Under the pieces are notes generated by a model. It was not told the DNA's origin. It saw only the letters and a program-made list of their open reading frames with translations, and ran no database searches. The translations under genes were made by a program, and so were the position numbers. Shown in pieces: positions 1 through 6,789 of a stretch of 14,273 nt of DNA (within the stretch, counting starts at the first letter, position 1; each line of letters begins with the position of its first letter). The stretch covers positions 1 through 14,273 of the forward strand of contig JAQSCR010000444.1 in the NCBI GenBank assembly GCA_029945495.1, written 5' to 3'. This stretch comes from Pseudolabrys sp. Its GTDB lineage: Bacteria > Pseudomonadota > Alphaproteobacteria > Rhizobiales > Xanthobacteraceae.

Positions 1-539
1 GCATGTTCGGCGGCAGGATGTGGGTGGCGATGGACCCGCCGACCGAGGATCAGGCGCCGCAGGTCGGCACCATCGCCATCCGCAATTTCAACATCCGCGG
101 CGAGGCGGCGCTCGACCGCGTCGTCGCGGGATCCGGCGGCGTGGCCGGCCGCGGCGTGGACTTTTCCGAGCTGAGCGCGGGCTTCACCCGGTTTCCCGGA
201 CGCATGGCAGTGCGCGACGGCATCGTGCGCGGTCCGCAGGTCGGCGCGACGGTCGAGGGCCAGGTCGATTATGCCCAGAACGACGTGCACCTGCGCGGCA
301 CTTTCGTGCCGTTCTACGGGCTGAACAACATGTTCGGCCTCGGCCAAATTCCGATCGTCGGCCTGTTCCTCGGCGGCAGCAATGAGGGCCTCGTCGGCAT
401 CACCTACGAAGCGGTCGGGCCGCCGAGCGCGCCGCGCATTTCGGTCAATCCGGTCAGCGCGATCGCTCCCGGCCTGTTGCGCAAGTTCATTCCGTCGCCG
501 GGAAGTTTCGATCCGGGCTTCGTGCCGCCGCAGCGATAG
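1..539 (+). CDS. AsmA-like / DUF3971-type envelope protein, C-terminal part (5' end outside window)
   Basis: The frame is already open at the window edge and ends at TAG 537-539, so this is the last ~178 residues of a longer protein. The tail reads as a repetitive beta-rich domain: an Asn/Gly-rich stretch with VGATVEGQVDYAQNDVHLRG, then a hydrophobic FGLGQIPIVGLFLGG segment, then a short ISVNPVSAIAPGLLRKF ending. That ending resembles the close of large AsmA/YhdP/TamB-like proteins of alphaproteobacteria (DUF3971 with an AsmA-like C-terminal region). From knowledge of the family, these are inner-membrane-anchored, periplasm-spanning proteins linked to phospholipid transport to the outer membrane. 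The family call rests on remembered similarity of the C-terminus only. The anchor and the bulk of the protein are not visible. It converges on tyrS across a repeat-filled gap. Confidence 0.62.
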   Translation, partial: MFGGRMWVAMDPPTEDQAPQVGTIAIRNFNIRGEAALDRVVAGSGGVAGRGVDFSELSAGFTRFPGRMAVRDGIVRGPQVGATVEGQVDYAQNDVHLRGTFVPFYGLNNMFGLGQIPIVGLFLGGSNEGLVGITYEAVGPPSAPRISVNPVSAIAPGLLRKFIPSPGSFDPGFVPPQR

Positions 540-542
540 TTT

Positions 543-670
543 TTATCCCTCCCCTGAAAGGGGAGGGTCGGCCGCCGAAGGCGGACGGGGTGGGGTGATG
601 TCAAAAGCCAACGCAGACCACACCCGGCTCGCTTGCGCTCGCCACCCTCCCTGAAGACGGGGAGGGATAA
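543..670. repeat. Palindromic intergenic repeat element between convergent genes
   Basis: The outer ends are perfect inverted copies: TTATCCCTCCCC at 543-554 and GGGGAGGGATAA at 659-670 (12 bp). Inside the left arm is a second perfect hairpin, CCCTCCCCT (547-555), loop GAA, AGGGGAGGG (559-567). A third small hairpin is CCGCC (572-576), loop GAA, GGCGG (580-584). A GGGGTGGGGTG tract follows, and the right half carries GGCTCGCTTGCGCTCGCC. This composite resembles a widely dispersed, REP-like noncoding palindromic family in Bradyrhizobium and relatives (from memory, not searched). It fills almost the whole 137-bp gap between the stop of the AsmA-like gene (539) and the tyrS stop (677). It could form a large RNA structure on either strand and work as a bidirectional terminator or 3'-end protector. 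No T-tract of intrinsic-terminator type follows the hairpins. Confidence 0.75.
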
Positions 671-676
671 GAAGAA

Positions 677-1948
677 TCACACCGGCTTGATCAGCACGTG
701 CTTCTTCTTGCCGAGCGAAAGCTTGATGGCGCCGTCGACAGTTAGATCCTTGGCGGTCAGCATCATCTTCTCGTCGGTTACGTTCGCGTCGTTGACCTTG
801 AGGCCGCCGGCCTTGATCTGTCGGCGGGCGTCGCCATTCGACGACACCAGCGACGTGAGTTCGGCAAACGCATTGAGCACGCCGATGCCTTGCTCGAGCG
901 TGGCACGCGCCACTTCGACGGTCGGCAGCGATTGCGCGAAGGTGCCTTCCTCGAAGGTCTTGCGCGCGGTGCCGGCAGATTCATCGGCCGCGGCGCGGCC
1001 GTGCACCAGAGCGGTCGCTTCGGTAGCAAGCACCTTCTTGGCCTCGTTGATCTCGGCGCCCTGCAGCGCGGCGAGCTTGGCGATTTCGCCGAGCGGCAGC
1101 GTGGTGAACAGCTTGAGGAAGCGGGCGACATCGCCGTCCTCGGTGTTGCGCCAGTATTGCCAGTAGTCGTAAGGCGAGACCATGTCGGCATTGAGCCAGA
1201 CGGCGCCGGCGGCGGTCTTGCCCATCTTGGCGCCCGATGACGTCGTCAGCAGCGGCGCGGTCAGCGCAAACATCTGCGCGCCGCTCATGCGGCGGCCGAG
1301 ATCGATGCCCGAGACGATGTTGCCCCATTGGTCGGAGCCGCCCATCTGCACGGTGCAGCCATAGAGCTTGTTCAGTTCGACGAAGTCGTAAGCCTGCAGC
1401 ACCATGTAATTGAATTCGAGGAACGACAGTTCGTGCTGGCGCTCGAGCCGCATCTTGACCGAGTCGAAGGCCAGCATTCTGTTCACAGAGAAATGCTTGC
1501 CGACGTCGCGCAGGAAATCGATGTAGTTGAGCTTGTTCAGCCAGTCGGCGTTGTTGGCCATAATAGCGTTAGACTTGTCGGCGTTGCCGCCGGCACCCTC
1601 GAACTTGAGGAATTTAGAAAAGATCGCGCGAATGCCGACCAGGTTGTTGTTGATGTCGTCCTCGGTCAGAATCCGGCGGCTCTCGTCCTTGCCGGAGGGA
1701 TCGCCGACCCGGGTGGTGCCGCCGCCCATCAGCGCGATCGGCCGGTGGCCGGTCTGCTGCAGCCAATAGAGCATCATGATAGGCAGCAGCGAGCCGACAT
1801 GCAGCGACGCGGCGGTGCAGTCGAAGCCGATATAGGCGGTGAGGGTGCCCTCGACCGCGCGGGCGTCGAGAACGTCCGGCTCCGAGACCTGGTGGATAAA
1901 GCCGCGCTCGCTGAGAATGTTAAGAAAATCGGATTTATAGGTACTCAT
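677..1948 (-). CDS. tyrS: Tyrosyl-tRNA synthetase
   Basis: This class I aminoacyl-tRNA synthetase charges tRNA-Tyr with tyrosine in the cytoplasm. At 423 residues it has the usual TyrS length. The HIGH-type motif is HVGS (residues 50-53). Next come GGGTTRVGDPSGK (about 75-87) and the tyrosine-pocket motif QMGGSDQWGN (about 201-210). The KMSKS-type loop is KMGKT (241-245). A C-terminal S4 RNA-binding domain (about 355-420) includes a recognisable RRQIKAGGLKVND stretch. The start is ATG at 1946-1948, with no strong Shine-Dalgarno ahead of it. It is divergent from anmK, with about 118 bp between the chosen starts. The two genes also sit close together in gammaproteobacteria such as E. coli (anmK-pdxH-tyrS). 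The gene looks intact. Confidence 0.97.
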   Translation of the reverse strand: MSTYKSDFLNILSERGFIHQVSEPDVLDARAVEGTLTAYIGFDCTAASLHVGSLLPIMMLYWLQQTGHRPIALMGGGTTRVGDPSGKDESRRILTEDDINNNLVGIRAIFSKFLKFEGAGGNADKSNAIMANNADWLNKLNYIDFLRDVGKHFSVNRMLAFDSVKMRLERQHELSFLEFNYMVLQAYDFVELNKLYGCTVQMGGSDQWGNIVSGIDLGRRMSGAQMFALTAPLLTTSSGAKMGKTAAGAVWLNADMVSPYDYWQYWRNTEDGDVARFLKLFTTLPLGEIAKLAALQGAEINEAKKVLATEATALVHGRAAADESAGTARKTFEEGTFAQSLPTVEVARATLEQGIGVLNAFAELTSLVSSNGDARRQIKAGGLKVNDANVTDEKMMLTAKDLTVDGAIKLSLGKKKHVLIKPV

Positions 1949-2066
1949 GGATGAATTCTCGGATTAGCTCTCGCGACGCGGGCCTGTTCGTCTGTTCGTG
2001 GCGGGTGGTGTAACAGGTCCGGGACCGGATTCAACCGGCCGGGCGGTTAACCGAAGGGGCGGCGTT

Positions 2067-3176
2067 TTGGGAGTAGTTAGGGCTATTGGGCTGATGAGCG
2101 GGACCTCGCTCGATGGCGTCGATGTGGCGCTGATCGAGACCGATGGCGTCAAGATCGCCGCTTTCGGCCCGGTCGGTTACCGGCCTTATTCCGACGCGGA
2201 GCGGGCGCTGCTGCGCCAGGCGCTGGCGGAGGGGGCCTCGCTGACCGACCGCGCCGCGCGGCCCGGCGTCCTGGCCGAAGCAGAGGCGTTCGTGACCCGC
2301 GTCCATGCCGAGGCGGTCGAAGCCTTTCTCGCGGCCGAGAATATCGCCAAAGCGGACATCACGATCGTCGGCTTCCATGGCCAGACCGTGTTGCACCGGC
2401 CGCAAGACCGGCTGACCGTGCAGATCGGCGACGGCGCGGCGCTGGCGCGCCAGCTCGGCATGACGGTCGCCTATGATTTTCGGGCAGCGGACGTTGCTGC
2501 CGGGGGACAAGGGGCACCGCTTGTGCCTGTGTTCCATCAGGCTTTGGCGCGCGATCTTGCCAGGGCGCATCCGATCGCCGTGTTGAATATCGGCGGCGTC
2601 GCCAATGTCACTTTCGTCGATGGCGGCGATCCGGTCGCCTGCGACACCGGGCCGGGCAATGCCTTGATCGACGACTTCATGCGCGCGCGCACCGGCGCGC
2701 CGCTCGACCGCGACGGCGACCAGGCCGCGCGCGGCACAGTCGACGAGGATTTTGTCGCGCGCGTGCTGGCGCATGAATTTTTCGTCCGACCGTGCCCGAA
2801 GTCGCTCGATCGCAATGCGTTTGCCTCCGCCAATATCGGTCTGCCCGATTTCACCGTCGCCGATGGCGCGGCGACGTTGTCGGCGCTGACCGCGGCGTCG
2901 GTGGCGCGGGTGGTCAAGCACCTGCCGGAGCCGCCACGCTCGTGGATCGTCGCCGGCGGCGGCGCGCGCAATCCGACGATGATGAAGATGCTGGCGCAGC
3001 GGCTGGCGCCGGCGACTGTGCAGACCGCCGACGCGGTCGGCTGGTCGTCGCAATCGATCGAGGCGCAGGCCTTCGCTTATCTCGCCGTGCGCACGCAGGC
3101 CGGCTTGCCGATCACGTTCCCCGGCACGACCGGCGTCAAGCAGCCGATGACCGGCGGGGTGGTTATCCGGCCCTGA
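2067..3176 (+). CDS. anmK: Anhydro-N-acetylmuramic acid kinase
   Basis: AnmK hydrolyses the anhydro ring of 1,6-anhydro-N-acetylmuramic acid and phosphorylates the product, giving MurNAc-6-phosphate in peptidoglycan recycling. The ATP-binding signature GLMSGTSLDGVD lies at residues 8-19. GFHGQTVLHRP follows around 102-112 and CDTGPGNALIDDF around 192-204, carrying the probable catalytic Asp193. A glycine-rich VAGGGARNPTMM is near the C-terminus. I chose TTG at 2067, giving 369 residues, because that matches the family length and GAAGGGG (2053-2059) sits 7 bp upstream. The frame is open back to GTG 1998, which would add 23 residues of low-complexity sequence unlike the family. The gene converges on the dehydroquinase-like gene with a 16-bp gap and no obvious terminator. 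Confidence 0.94.
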   Translation: MGVVRAIGLMSGTSLDGVDVALIETDGVKIAAFGPVGYRPYSDAERALLRQALAEGASLTDRAARPGVLAEAEAFVTRVHAEAVEAFLAAENIAKADITIVGFHGQTVLHRPQDRLTVQIGDGAALARQLGMTVAYDFRAADVAAGGQGAPLVPVFHQALARDLARAHPIAVLNIGGVANVTFVDGGDPVACDTGPGNALIDDFMRARTGAPLDRDGDQAARGTVDEDFVARVLAHEFFVRPCPKSLDRNAFASANIGLPDFTVADGAATLSALTAASVARVVKHLPEPPRSWIVAGGGARNPTMMKMLAQRLAPATVQTADAVGWSSQSIEAQAFAYLAVRTQAGLPITFPGTTGVKQPMTGGVVIRP

Positions 3177-3192
3177 TAACTGGCGGTCGGGC

Positions 3193-3654
3193 TTAATTTG
3201 TCTTGCCGGAACCTTCCAGCAATTCAGTCATGGCGCGGACCGCCACGCGGTAACCGTTGGCTCCTAAGCCGGCAATGACGGCCGTCGCCACTTTCGACAC
3301 CAGCGAGTTATGATACAGGCTCTCGCGCCGGTGGATGTTGGAAATGTGCAGCTCGATGATCGGCCCGGGAAACATTTTCAGCGCGTCGAACAGCGCCAGC
3401 GACGTGAAGGTATAGGCCGCCGGATTGATGATGATACCGCTGCCTTCGTCGATGGCTTCGTGAACCCATTCGATGAGCTGGGTTTCGCTGTTGGTCTGGC
3501 GAAACTCGATAGCGAGGTCCTTGGCTTCGTTCTTGGCTTCGTCGCGACAGAACGCCTCGACTTCGGCAAGCGTGGTCTTCCCGTAAATTTCAGGTTCGCG
3601 CTTGCCCAGGCGGTTCAGGTTGGGGCCGTTCAAGACGTAGATCTTCTTGTTCAT
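3193..3654 (-). CDS. aroQ: Type II 3-dehydroquinate dehydratase family protein, divergent active site
   Basis: At 153 residues this has type II dehydroquinase length. Conserved parts are LNGPNLNRLGKREPEIYG (residues 8-25, carrying the catalytic Tyr24 and Arg19), RQTNSETQLIEWVHEA (52-67), NPAAYTFTSLAL (77-88), ELHISNIHRRE (101-111, His103) and GLGANGYRVA (129-138). Canonical enzymes dehydrate 3-dehydroquinate to 3-dehydroshikimate as homododecamers. Two positions depart from the usual family pattern. The pocket His in NPGAYTHTS is Phe83 here, and the Arg in the FRHHS or FRRHS stretch is Tyr114 (LYHNS). It is the last gene of the TRAP operon, 9 bp after the large-permease stop, so a catabolic paralogue is more likely than the biosynthetic aroQ, which in related bacteria usually sits beside accB-accC. 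Family membership is certain. The reaction is uncertain. Confidence 0.88.
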   Translation of the reverse strand: MNKKIYVLNGPNLNRLGKREPEIYGKTTLAEVEAFCRDEAKNEAKDLAIEFRQTNSETQLIEWVHEAIDEGSGIIINPAAYTFTSLALFDALKMFPGPIIELHISNIHRRESLYHNSLVSKVATAVIAGLGANGYRVAVRAMTELLEGSGKTN

Positions 3655-3663
3655 GTGCTTTGT

Positions 3664-4962
3664 TCAGCCTTTGTAGCCCAGCGATTTCGGCAGCCACAGC
3701 ACCGTGTCCGGCACGGTGGCGATAACGGCCAGTACGATCAGCGCCGCGACAATGAAGGGCGCGGCTTCGCGCACGATAGCGCCCAAGGGCTGCTTGGTCA
3801 TGTTGGCGACGACGAAAAGCAGCAACCCGTAAGGCGGCGTCACCAGGCCGATCATGATGTTGACCACGACCACCACGCCGAAATGAACGAGATCGATGCC
3901 GAGCGCCTTCGCTGTCGGGATGAAAATCGGCACGACGACCAGAAGGATCGTGGTGCCTTCCAAAAGGCAGCCGAGCACGAGCAGAATAAGATTGACCAGC
4001 AGCATGAAGCCGCCGGCCGAGAGATCGAAGGTGCCGATAAAGCGGGCGAGCCCGTTGGGAATGTTCTCAACCGTTACCACGTAATTGAAGACAAGCGCGC
4101 CGGCGATCAGCATGCCGATCGAGGTCGTTGCCTTGCTGCTGCTCAATAGCGCGTCGTACAACTGCTTCCAGCTTACCGAACGATAAAGGACGGTCGAGGC
4201 GAATAGCGCATAGAACGCCGCCGCCGCGGCGCCTTCGGTCGGCGTCATGACGCCGCCATAGATGCCGAACAGCAAAATGACCGGAAGCAACAGGGCCGGT
4301 ATAGCATTGATCGTAATTTTCGGCACTTCGCGCAACGGAATGGGCGGCTCGACCGGGTAGTTGCGGCGGCGAGCGAGAATGGAGTTCATTACCATGAATG
4401 AGACGCCGAGGAGGACGCCGGGCACGACACCGCCAAGGAACAGGTATCCGATCGAAGTATCCGACACCAGCGCGTACACCACCATTGGAATCGATGGCGG
4501 GATGATCGGGCCGATAATGGCGGCCGCGGCGGTGATGGCGGCGGCATAGGCGACCGGGTAGCGGCCGTCCTTTGCCATCATGCCGATGATGATGCGGCCG
4601 ATGCCGACGGCATCGGCGATGGCCGACCCCGACATTCCGGCGAAGATCATGTTGGCGACGACGTTGACGTGTCCCAATCCGCCGCGGAAGCGGCCCACCA
4701 GAACCAGGCAGAAGTTCAGCAGCCGGTCGGTGAGACTGCCGATGTTCATCAGGTCGGCGGCGAGGATAAACAACGGGATCGCCAGCAATATATAGCTGTT
4801 GAACAGGCCGTTGAGAATCTGCTCGGCGGCGGTGCCGAGATCGAGCCCGGACAGCAGCAGATAGAAGATCGAAGCAACGACCATCGAATGGCCGATAGGC
4901 AGGCCAAGAGCGCCGAGGGCCACGATCGTGATGATGCACAACGCGAAAGGGGTGACTGTCAT
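3664..4962 (-). CDS. TRAP transporter large permease (DctM family)
   Basis: This is the ion-coupled translocating subunit of a tripartite ATP-independent periplasmic (TRAP) transporter. The 432-residue length fits DctM proteins. The whole protein is hydrophobic, with roughly a dozen predicted membrane segments, and it contains the typical GPIIPPSIPMVVYALVSDTS stretch and glycine/alanine-rich helical hairpins. The frame stays open upstream to 5541, but that extension lies over the small permease in another frame and is arginine-rich, so it is not coding. The real start is ATG 4960-4962, which leaves only 2 bp after the small-permease stop and implies translational coupling. It is followed after 9 bp by the dehydroquinase-like gene. 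I leave the symbol blank because dctM implies C4-dicarboxylate specificity, which the sequence does not show. Confidence 0.94.
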   Translation of the reverse strand: MTVTPFALCIITIVALGALGLPIGHSMVVASIFYLLLSGLDLGTAAEQILNGLFNSYILLAIPLFILAADLMNIGSLTDRLLNFCLVLVGRFRGGLGHVNVVANMIFAGMSGSAIADAVGIGRIIIGMMAKDGRYPVAYAAAITAAAAIIGPIIPPSIPMVVYALVSDTSIGYLFLGGVVPGVLLGVSFMVMNSILARRRNYPVEPPIPLREVPKITINAIPALLLPVILLFGIYGGVMTPTEGAAAAAFYALFASTVLYRSVSWKQLYDALLSSSKATTSIGMLIAGALVFNYVVTVENIPNGLARFIGTFDLSAGGFMLLVNLILLVLGCLLEGTTILLVVVPIFIPTAKALGIDLVHFGVVVVVNIMIGLVTPPYGLLLFVVANMTKQPLGAIVREAAPFIVAALIVLAVIATVPDTVLWLPKSLGYKG

Positions 4963-4964
4963 GG

Positions 4965-5477
4965 TCAGTCGCTGAGCGTAGCGGGGTCGGTCTCCGGCGA
5001 TTTTTCGCCGTGAAACGCACGATAGACCAGCCAGCAATAGCGGCCAATACAGGCAACCGAAAAGATGATGAAGACCGAATACATCCAGTTGATCGGCACG
5101 TGCAGGTAGGCGGACCGTTCGACTTTCATGAAGCTGACGTATCGGTAGGCCGCTGGCAATGAGACGGCATACATGGCAATCAACGCCGCTCCGGTAATGA
5201 CCGTGAAGATGCGGCGGGTCGTCTCGGAGAGGTTCGTATAGAAAATGTCGAAGCGAATCTCTTCCGCCTCGCCGAGAACGAATGCGGCGCCCCACAGCAC
5301 GATCCACAGCCACGTCGTGATAATGACTTCCTCCGACCAGCCGAGCGGCATGTTGAGGACGTAACGGCAAAATATCTGAATGATGAAAACCGCGAACATC
5401 ACCGACATCAAGGCGACGGAAATATTTTCGGCGCGTCGCCGCAGCCATAGCGCGATCGATGTCAGTCGCAAAAGCAT
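4965..5477 (-). CDS. TRAP transporter small permease (DctQ family)
   Basis: The 170-residue protein has four hydrophobic segments (about residues 17-37, 51-70, 92-112 and 130-152), as DctQ subunits do. The diagnostic central stretch is present: FCRYVLNMPLGWSEEV (about 36-51), followed by the WLWIVLWGAAFVLGEAEEIRFD region. From knowledge of the family, this subunit binds the large permease in the inner membrane and helps dock the periplasmic binding protein. The start is ATG 5475-5477. It lies between the binding-protein gene (109-bp gap containing a strong hairpin) and the large permease (2-bp gap). Confidence 0.92.
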   Translation of the reverse strand: MLLRLTSIALWLRRRAENISVALMSVMFAVFIIQIFCRYVLNMPLGWSEEVIITTWLWIVLWGAAFVLGEAEEIRFDIFYTNLSETTRRIFTVITGAALIAMYAVSLPAAYRYVSFMKVERSAYLHVPINWMYSVFIIFSVACIGRYCWLVYRAFHGEKSPETDPATLSD

Positions 5478-5523
5478 GTTGCTGCGCTTGCCGGTTCGAG
5501 GTCGCAGAAAGCGGGGATAGGCG

Positions 5524-5546
5524 GCCGGTTGCTTGCGGCAACCGGC
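5524..5546 (-). promoter_or_regulatory. Intercistronic hairpin between TRAP binding-protein and permease genes
   Basis: A perfect 9-bp inverted repeat, GCCGGTTGC (5524-5532) and GCAACCGGC (5538-5546), encloses the 5-nt loop TTGCG. On the transcribed minus strand there is no T-run after the stem, so this is unlikely to be a full terminator. A GC-rich hairpin after the binding-protein gene often stabilises the upstream mRNA or partly stops transcription. Either would give more periplasmic protein than permease, as transport systems need. The T-rich side (TTTACTTTACT) lies on the plus strand, where no transcript is expected. Confidence 0.6.
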
Positions 5547-5586
5547 TTTACTTTACTGGGCGCAATAGCGGTGCGCGCCCGGTCGG

Positions 5587-6576
5587 CTACTTGATGGCGT
5601 TGATGGCTTCGATCGCGCCCTTCGGCCATTCGCTGCCGTATTTGTCGAGATACCGCTTCTGGGCGAAGGTGCGGAAAGCGTTCTGGTCCGGCTCATAGAC
5701 CTTTCTGCCTTCCTTCTTGAAGTACTCGATTGCCTGCTTGGCCTGTTCGTCGTACTCGGCCGCGCTGGCGTCGAAAATCTTGTCGGCCTGCGCGCGCACC
5801 TTTTCTTGCTGCGCCGGCTTGAGCGCGGCCCAGCTCTTCTTCGAGAACGTCAGCATGTCGTAGCCGAGCACGTGACTGGTCAGCACGAACTGGGTGGTCA
5901 CTTCGTCGAACTTCATGGTCTTGGCCGACACCAGCGGATTGTCCTGTCCATCGACAGTACCGGTCTGCAAGGCGGTGTAAAGTTCGGCAAAGGCGACCGG
6001 CGTTGGATTGGCGCCAATCGACTCGCCGAGGAACTGCCAGTATTCGCCAGGCGGCATGCGCAACTTGATGCCGGCCATGTCGGCGGGCGTGGTGATCTTC
6101 TTGTCCGGCTTCAGGTTGACCTGACGCGCGCCGAAATAGACCGGGCGGATCACCTCGATGCCGAGCTGGTCGCGCGCCATCTTGATGAAGTCTTGGCCGA
6201 CAGCGCTCTTGAACGTCTTCTTGAGGTGGTCGTAGTCGCGGAACAGATAAGCGGATGTCATCAGCGACCAGGCCGGTATCTGCTTGGAGATATCGGCCGG
6301 CGCCAGATCGCACGTTTCAAGATTTTCGCGCTGCAGGGCGACCAGTTCGGTGCCTTGTTTGAACAGCGTGTTGCTCCAGTGCGGCTCCATATCGAAGTCG
6401 TCCTTCATCGCCTCGGCGAAGGCTTTGAAGGCTTTGCCGCGCAGGTCGTTCTCCGGGAACGCACAGCTGAATTTGAATTTTGGCTTGGCTTGCGCCTGGG
6501 CCGATCCGGTAGCCGCGATGGCGAGCATTGAAGCGCCGCCGGCCATGACGGTCCGGCGGCTGAAAACTGACCGCAT
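5587..6576 (-). CDS. TRAP transporter periplasmic solute-binding protein (DctP family)
   Basis: This 329-residue extracytoplasmic receptor captures an organic acid and delivers it to the two permeases encoded just downstream. The N-terminus is a signal peptide with a twin-arginine-like SRRTVMAGG (6-14), a hydrophobic stretch and a probable cleavage after AQA (residue 30). The mature part has DctP landmarks. Arg151 lies in FGARQVNLKP, and KLRMPPGEYW holds Arg173, the position that usually pairs with the ligand carboxylate. GANPTPVAFAELYTALQTG and VDGQDNP follow (about 188-214). The start ATG 6574-6576 has an excellent Shine-Dalgarno: GGAGG (complement of 6583-6587) 6 nt upstream. The ligand cannot be read from sequence, although a carboxylate is likely from the family. 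It is the first gene of the operon. Confidence 0.93.
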   Translation of the reverse strand: MRSVFSRRTVMAGGASMLAIAATGSAQAQAKPKFKFSCAFPENDLRGKAFKAFAEAMKDDFDMEPHWSNTLFKQGTELVALQRENLETCDLAPADISKQIPAWSLMTSAYLFRDYDHLKKTFKSAVGQDFIKMARDQLGIEVIRPVYFGARQVNLKPDKKITTPADMAGIKLRMPPGEYWQFLGESIGANPTPVAFAELYTALQTGTVDGQDNPLVSAKTMKFDEVTTQFVLTSHVLGYDMLTFSKKSWAALKPAQQEKVRAQADKIFDASAAEYDEQAKQAIEYFKKEGRKVYEPDQNAFRTFAQKRYLDKYGSEWPKGAIEAINAIK

Positions 6577-6789
6577 ATGAATCCTCCCTTGAGCGCTTCG
6601 CAGGTGAGGCGCGAAGTCGGTCTTATTTTATTGTCTCTTGTGAAATTCAAATCAATAGGTGAAATGAAAATCATCATATGATTTTGTATTTCTTTGATGT
6701 TACAATACCTGATATATGACGCAAGATCAGACGGCGGAGAATTTCGGCAGGTCGTCTGATGATCGGCCGATCCTAGGATGAGGTCCAAA
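6577..6789. promoter_or_regulatory. AT-rich divergent promoter region between TRAP operon and GntR regulator gene
   Basis: About 210 bp of noncoding sequence separates the two divergent starts. It is markedly AT-rich from about 6622 to 6718 in an otherwise high-GC window. It holds the 19-bp palindrome annotated separately and a direct repeat, GTGAAAT, at 6640-6646 and 6659-6665 (19 bp apart, about two helical turns). A weaker inverted pair is TTGTA (6684-6688) and TACAA (6701-6705). On the minus strand, TTGATT followed by an A/T-rich AATAAA block 17 nt later could be a promoter for the TRAP operon, but I cannot fix -35 and -10 boxes with confidence. Confidence 0.6.
6667..6685. promoter_or_regulatory. 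Candidate operator palindrome for the adjacent GntR/FCD regulator
   Basis: AAAATCAT (6667-6674), spacer CAT, ATGATTTT (6678-6685) is a perfect 8-bp inverted repeat with a 3-bp centre. It lies in the AT-rich centre of the divergent region, about 90 bp upstream of the binding-protein start and about 105 bp upstream of the regulator start. Dimeric FCD-type GntR regulators commonly bind short palindromes in exactly this setting and control both genes. The assignment to this regulator is inferred from position alone. Confidence 0.5.

Noticed and set aside
1984..1999. Tandem 8-bp repeat CTGTTCGT x2 in the tyrS-anmK gap
   Set aside because: Only two units, no symmetry, and no known factor. It could be chance or replication slippage.
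2044..2053. CGGTTAACCG palindrome just before the anmK start
   Set aside because: Ten bases is too short to separate from chance in this composition, and no regulator context is known.
2031..3053. 340-codon minus-strand frame opposite anmK
   Set aside because: Arg/His-rich shadow of high-GC coding sequence with no recognisable domain.
3310..4149. 279-codon plus-strand frame spanning the aroQ-like gene and the TRAP large permease
   Set aside because: It crosses two real genes on the other strand and encodes an Asp/His/Gln-rich sequence without fold signals.
4963..5541. Open N-terminal extension of the large TRAP permease frame (193 codons)
   Set aside because: It overlaps the well-supported small permease in another frame, is arginine-rich and non-hydrophobic, and DctM proteins begin at the ATG at 4962.
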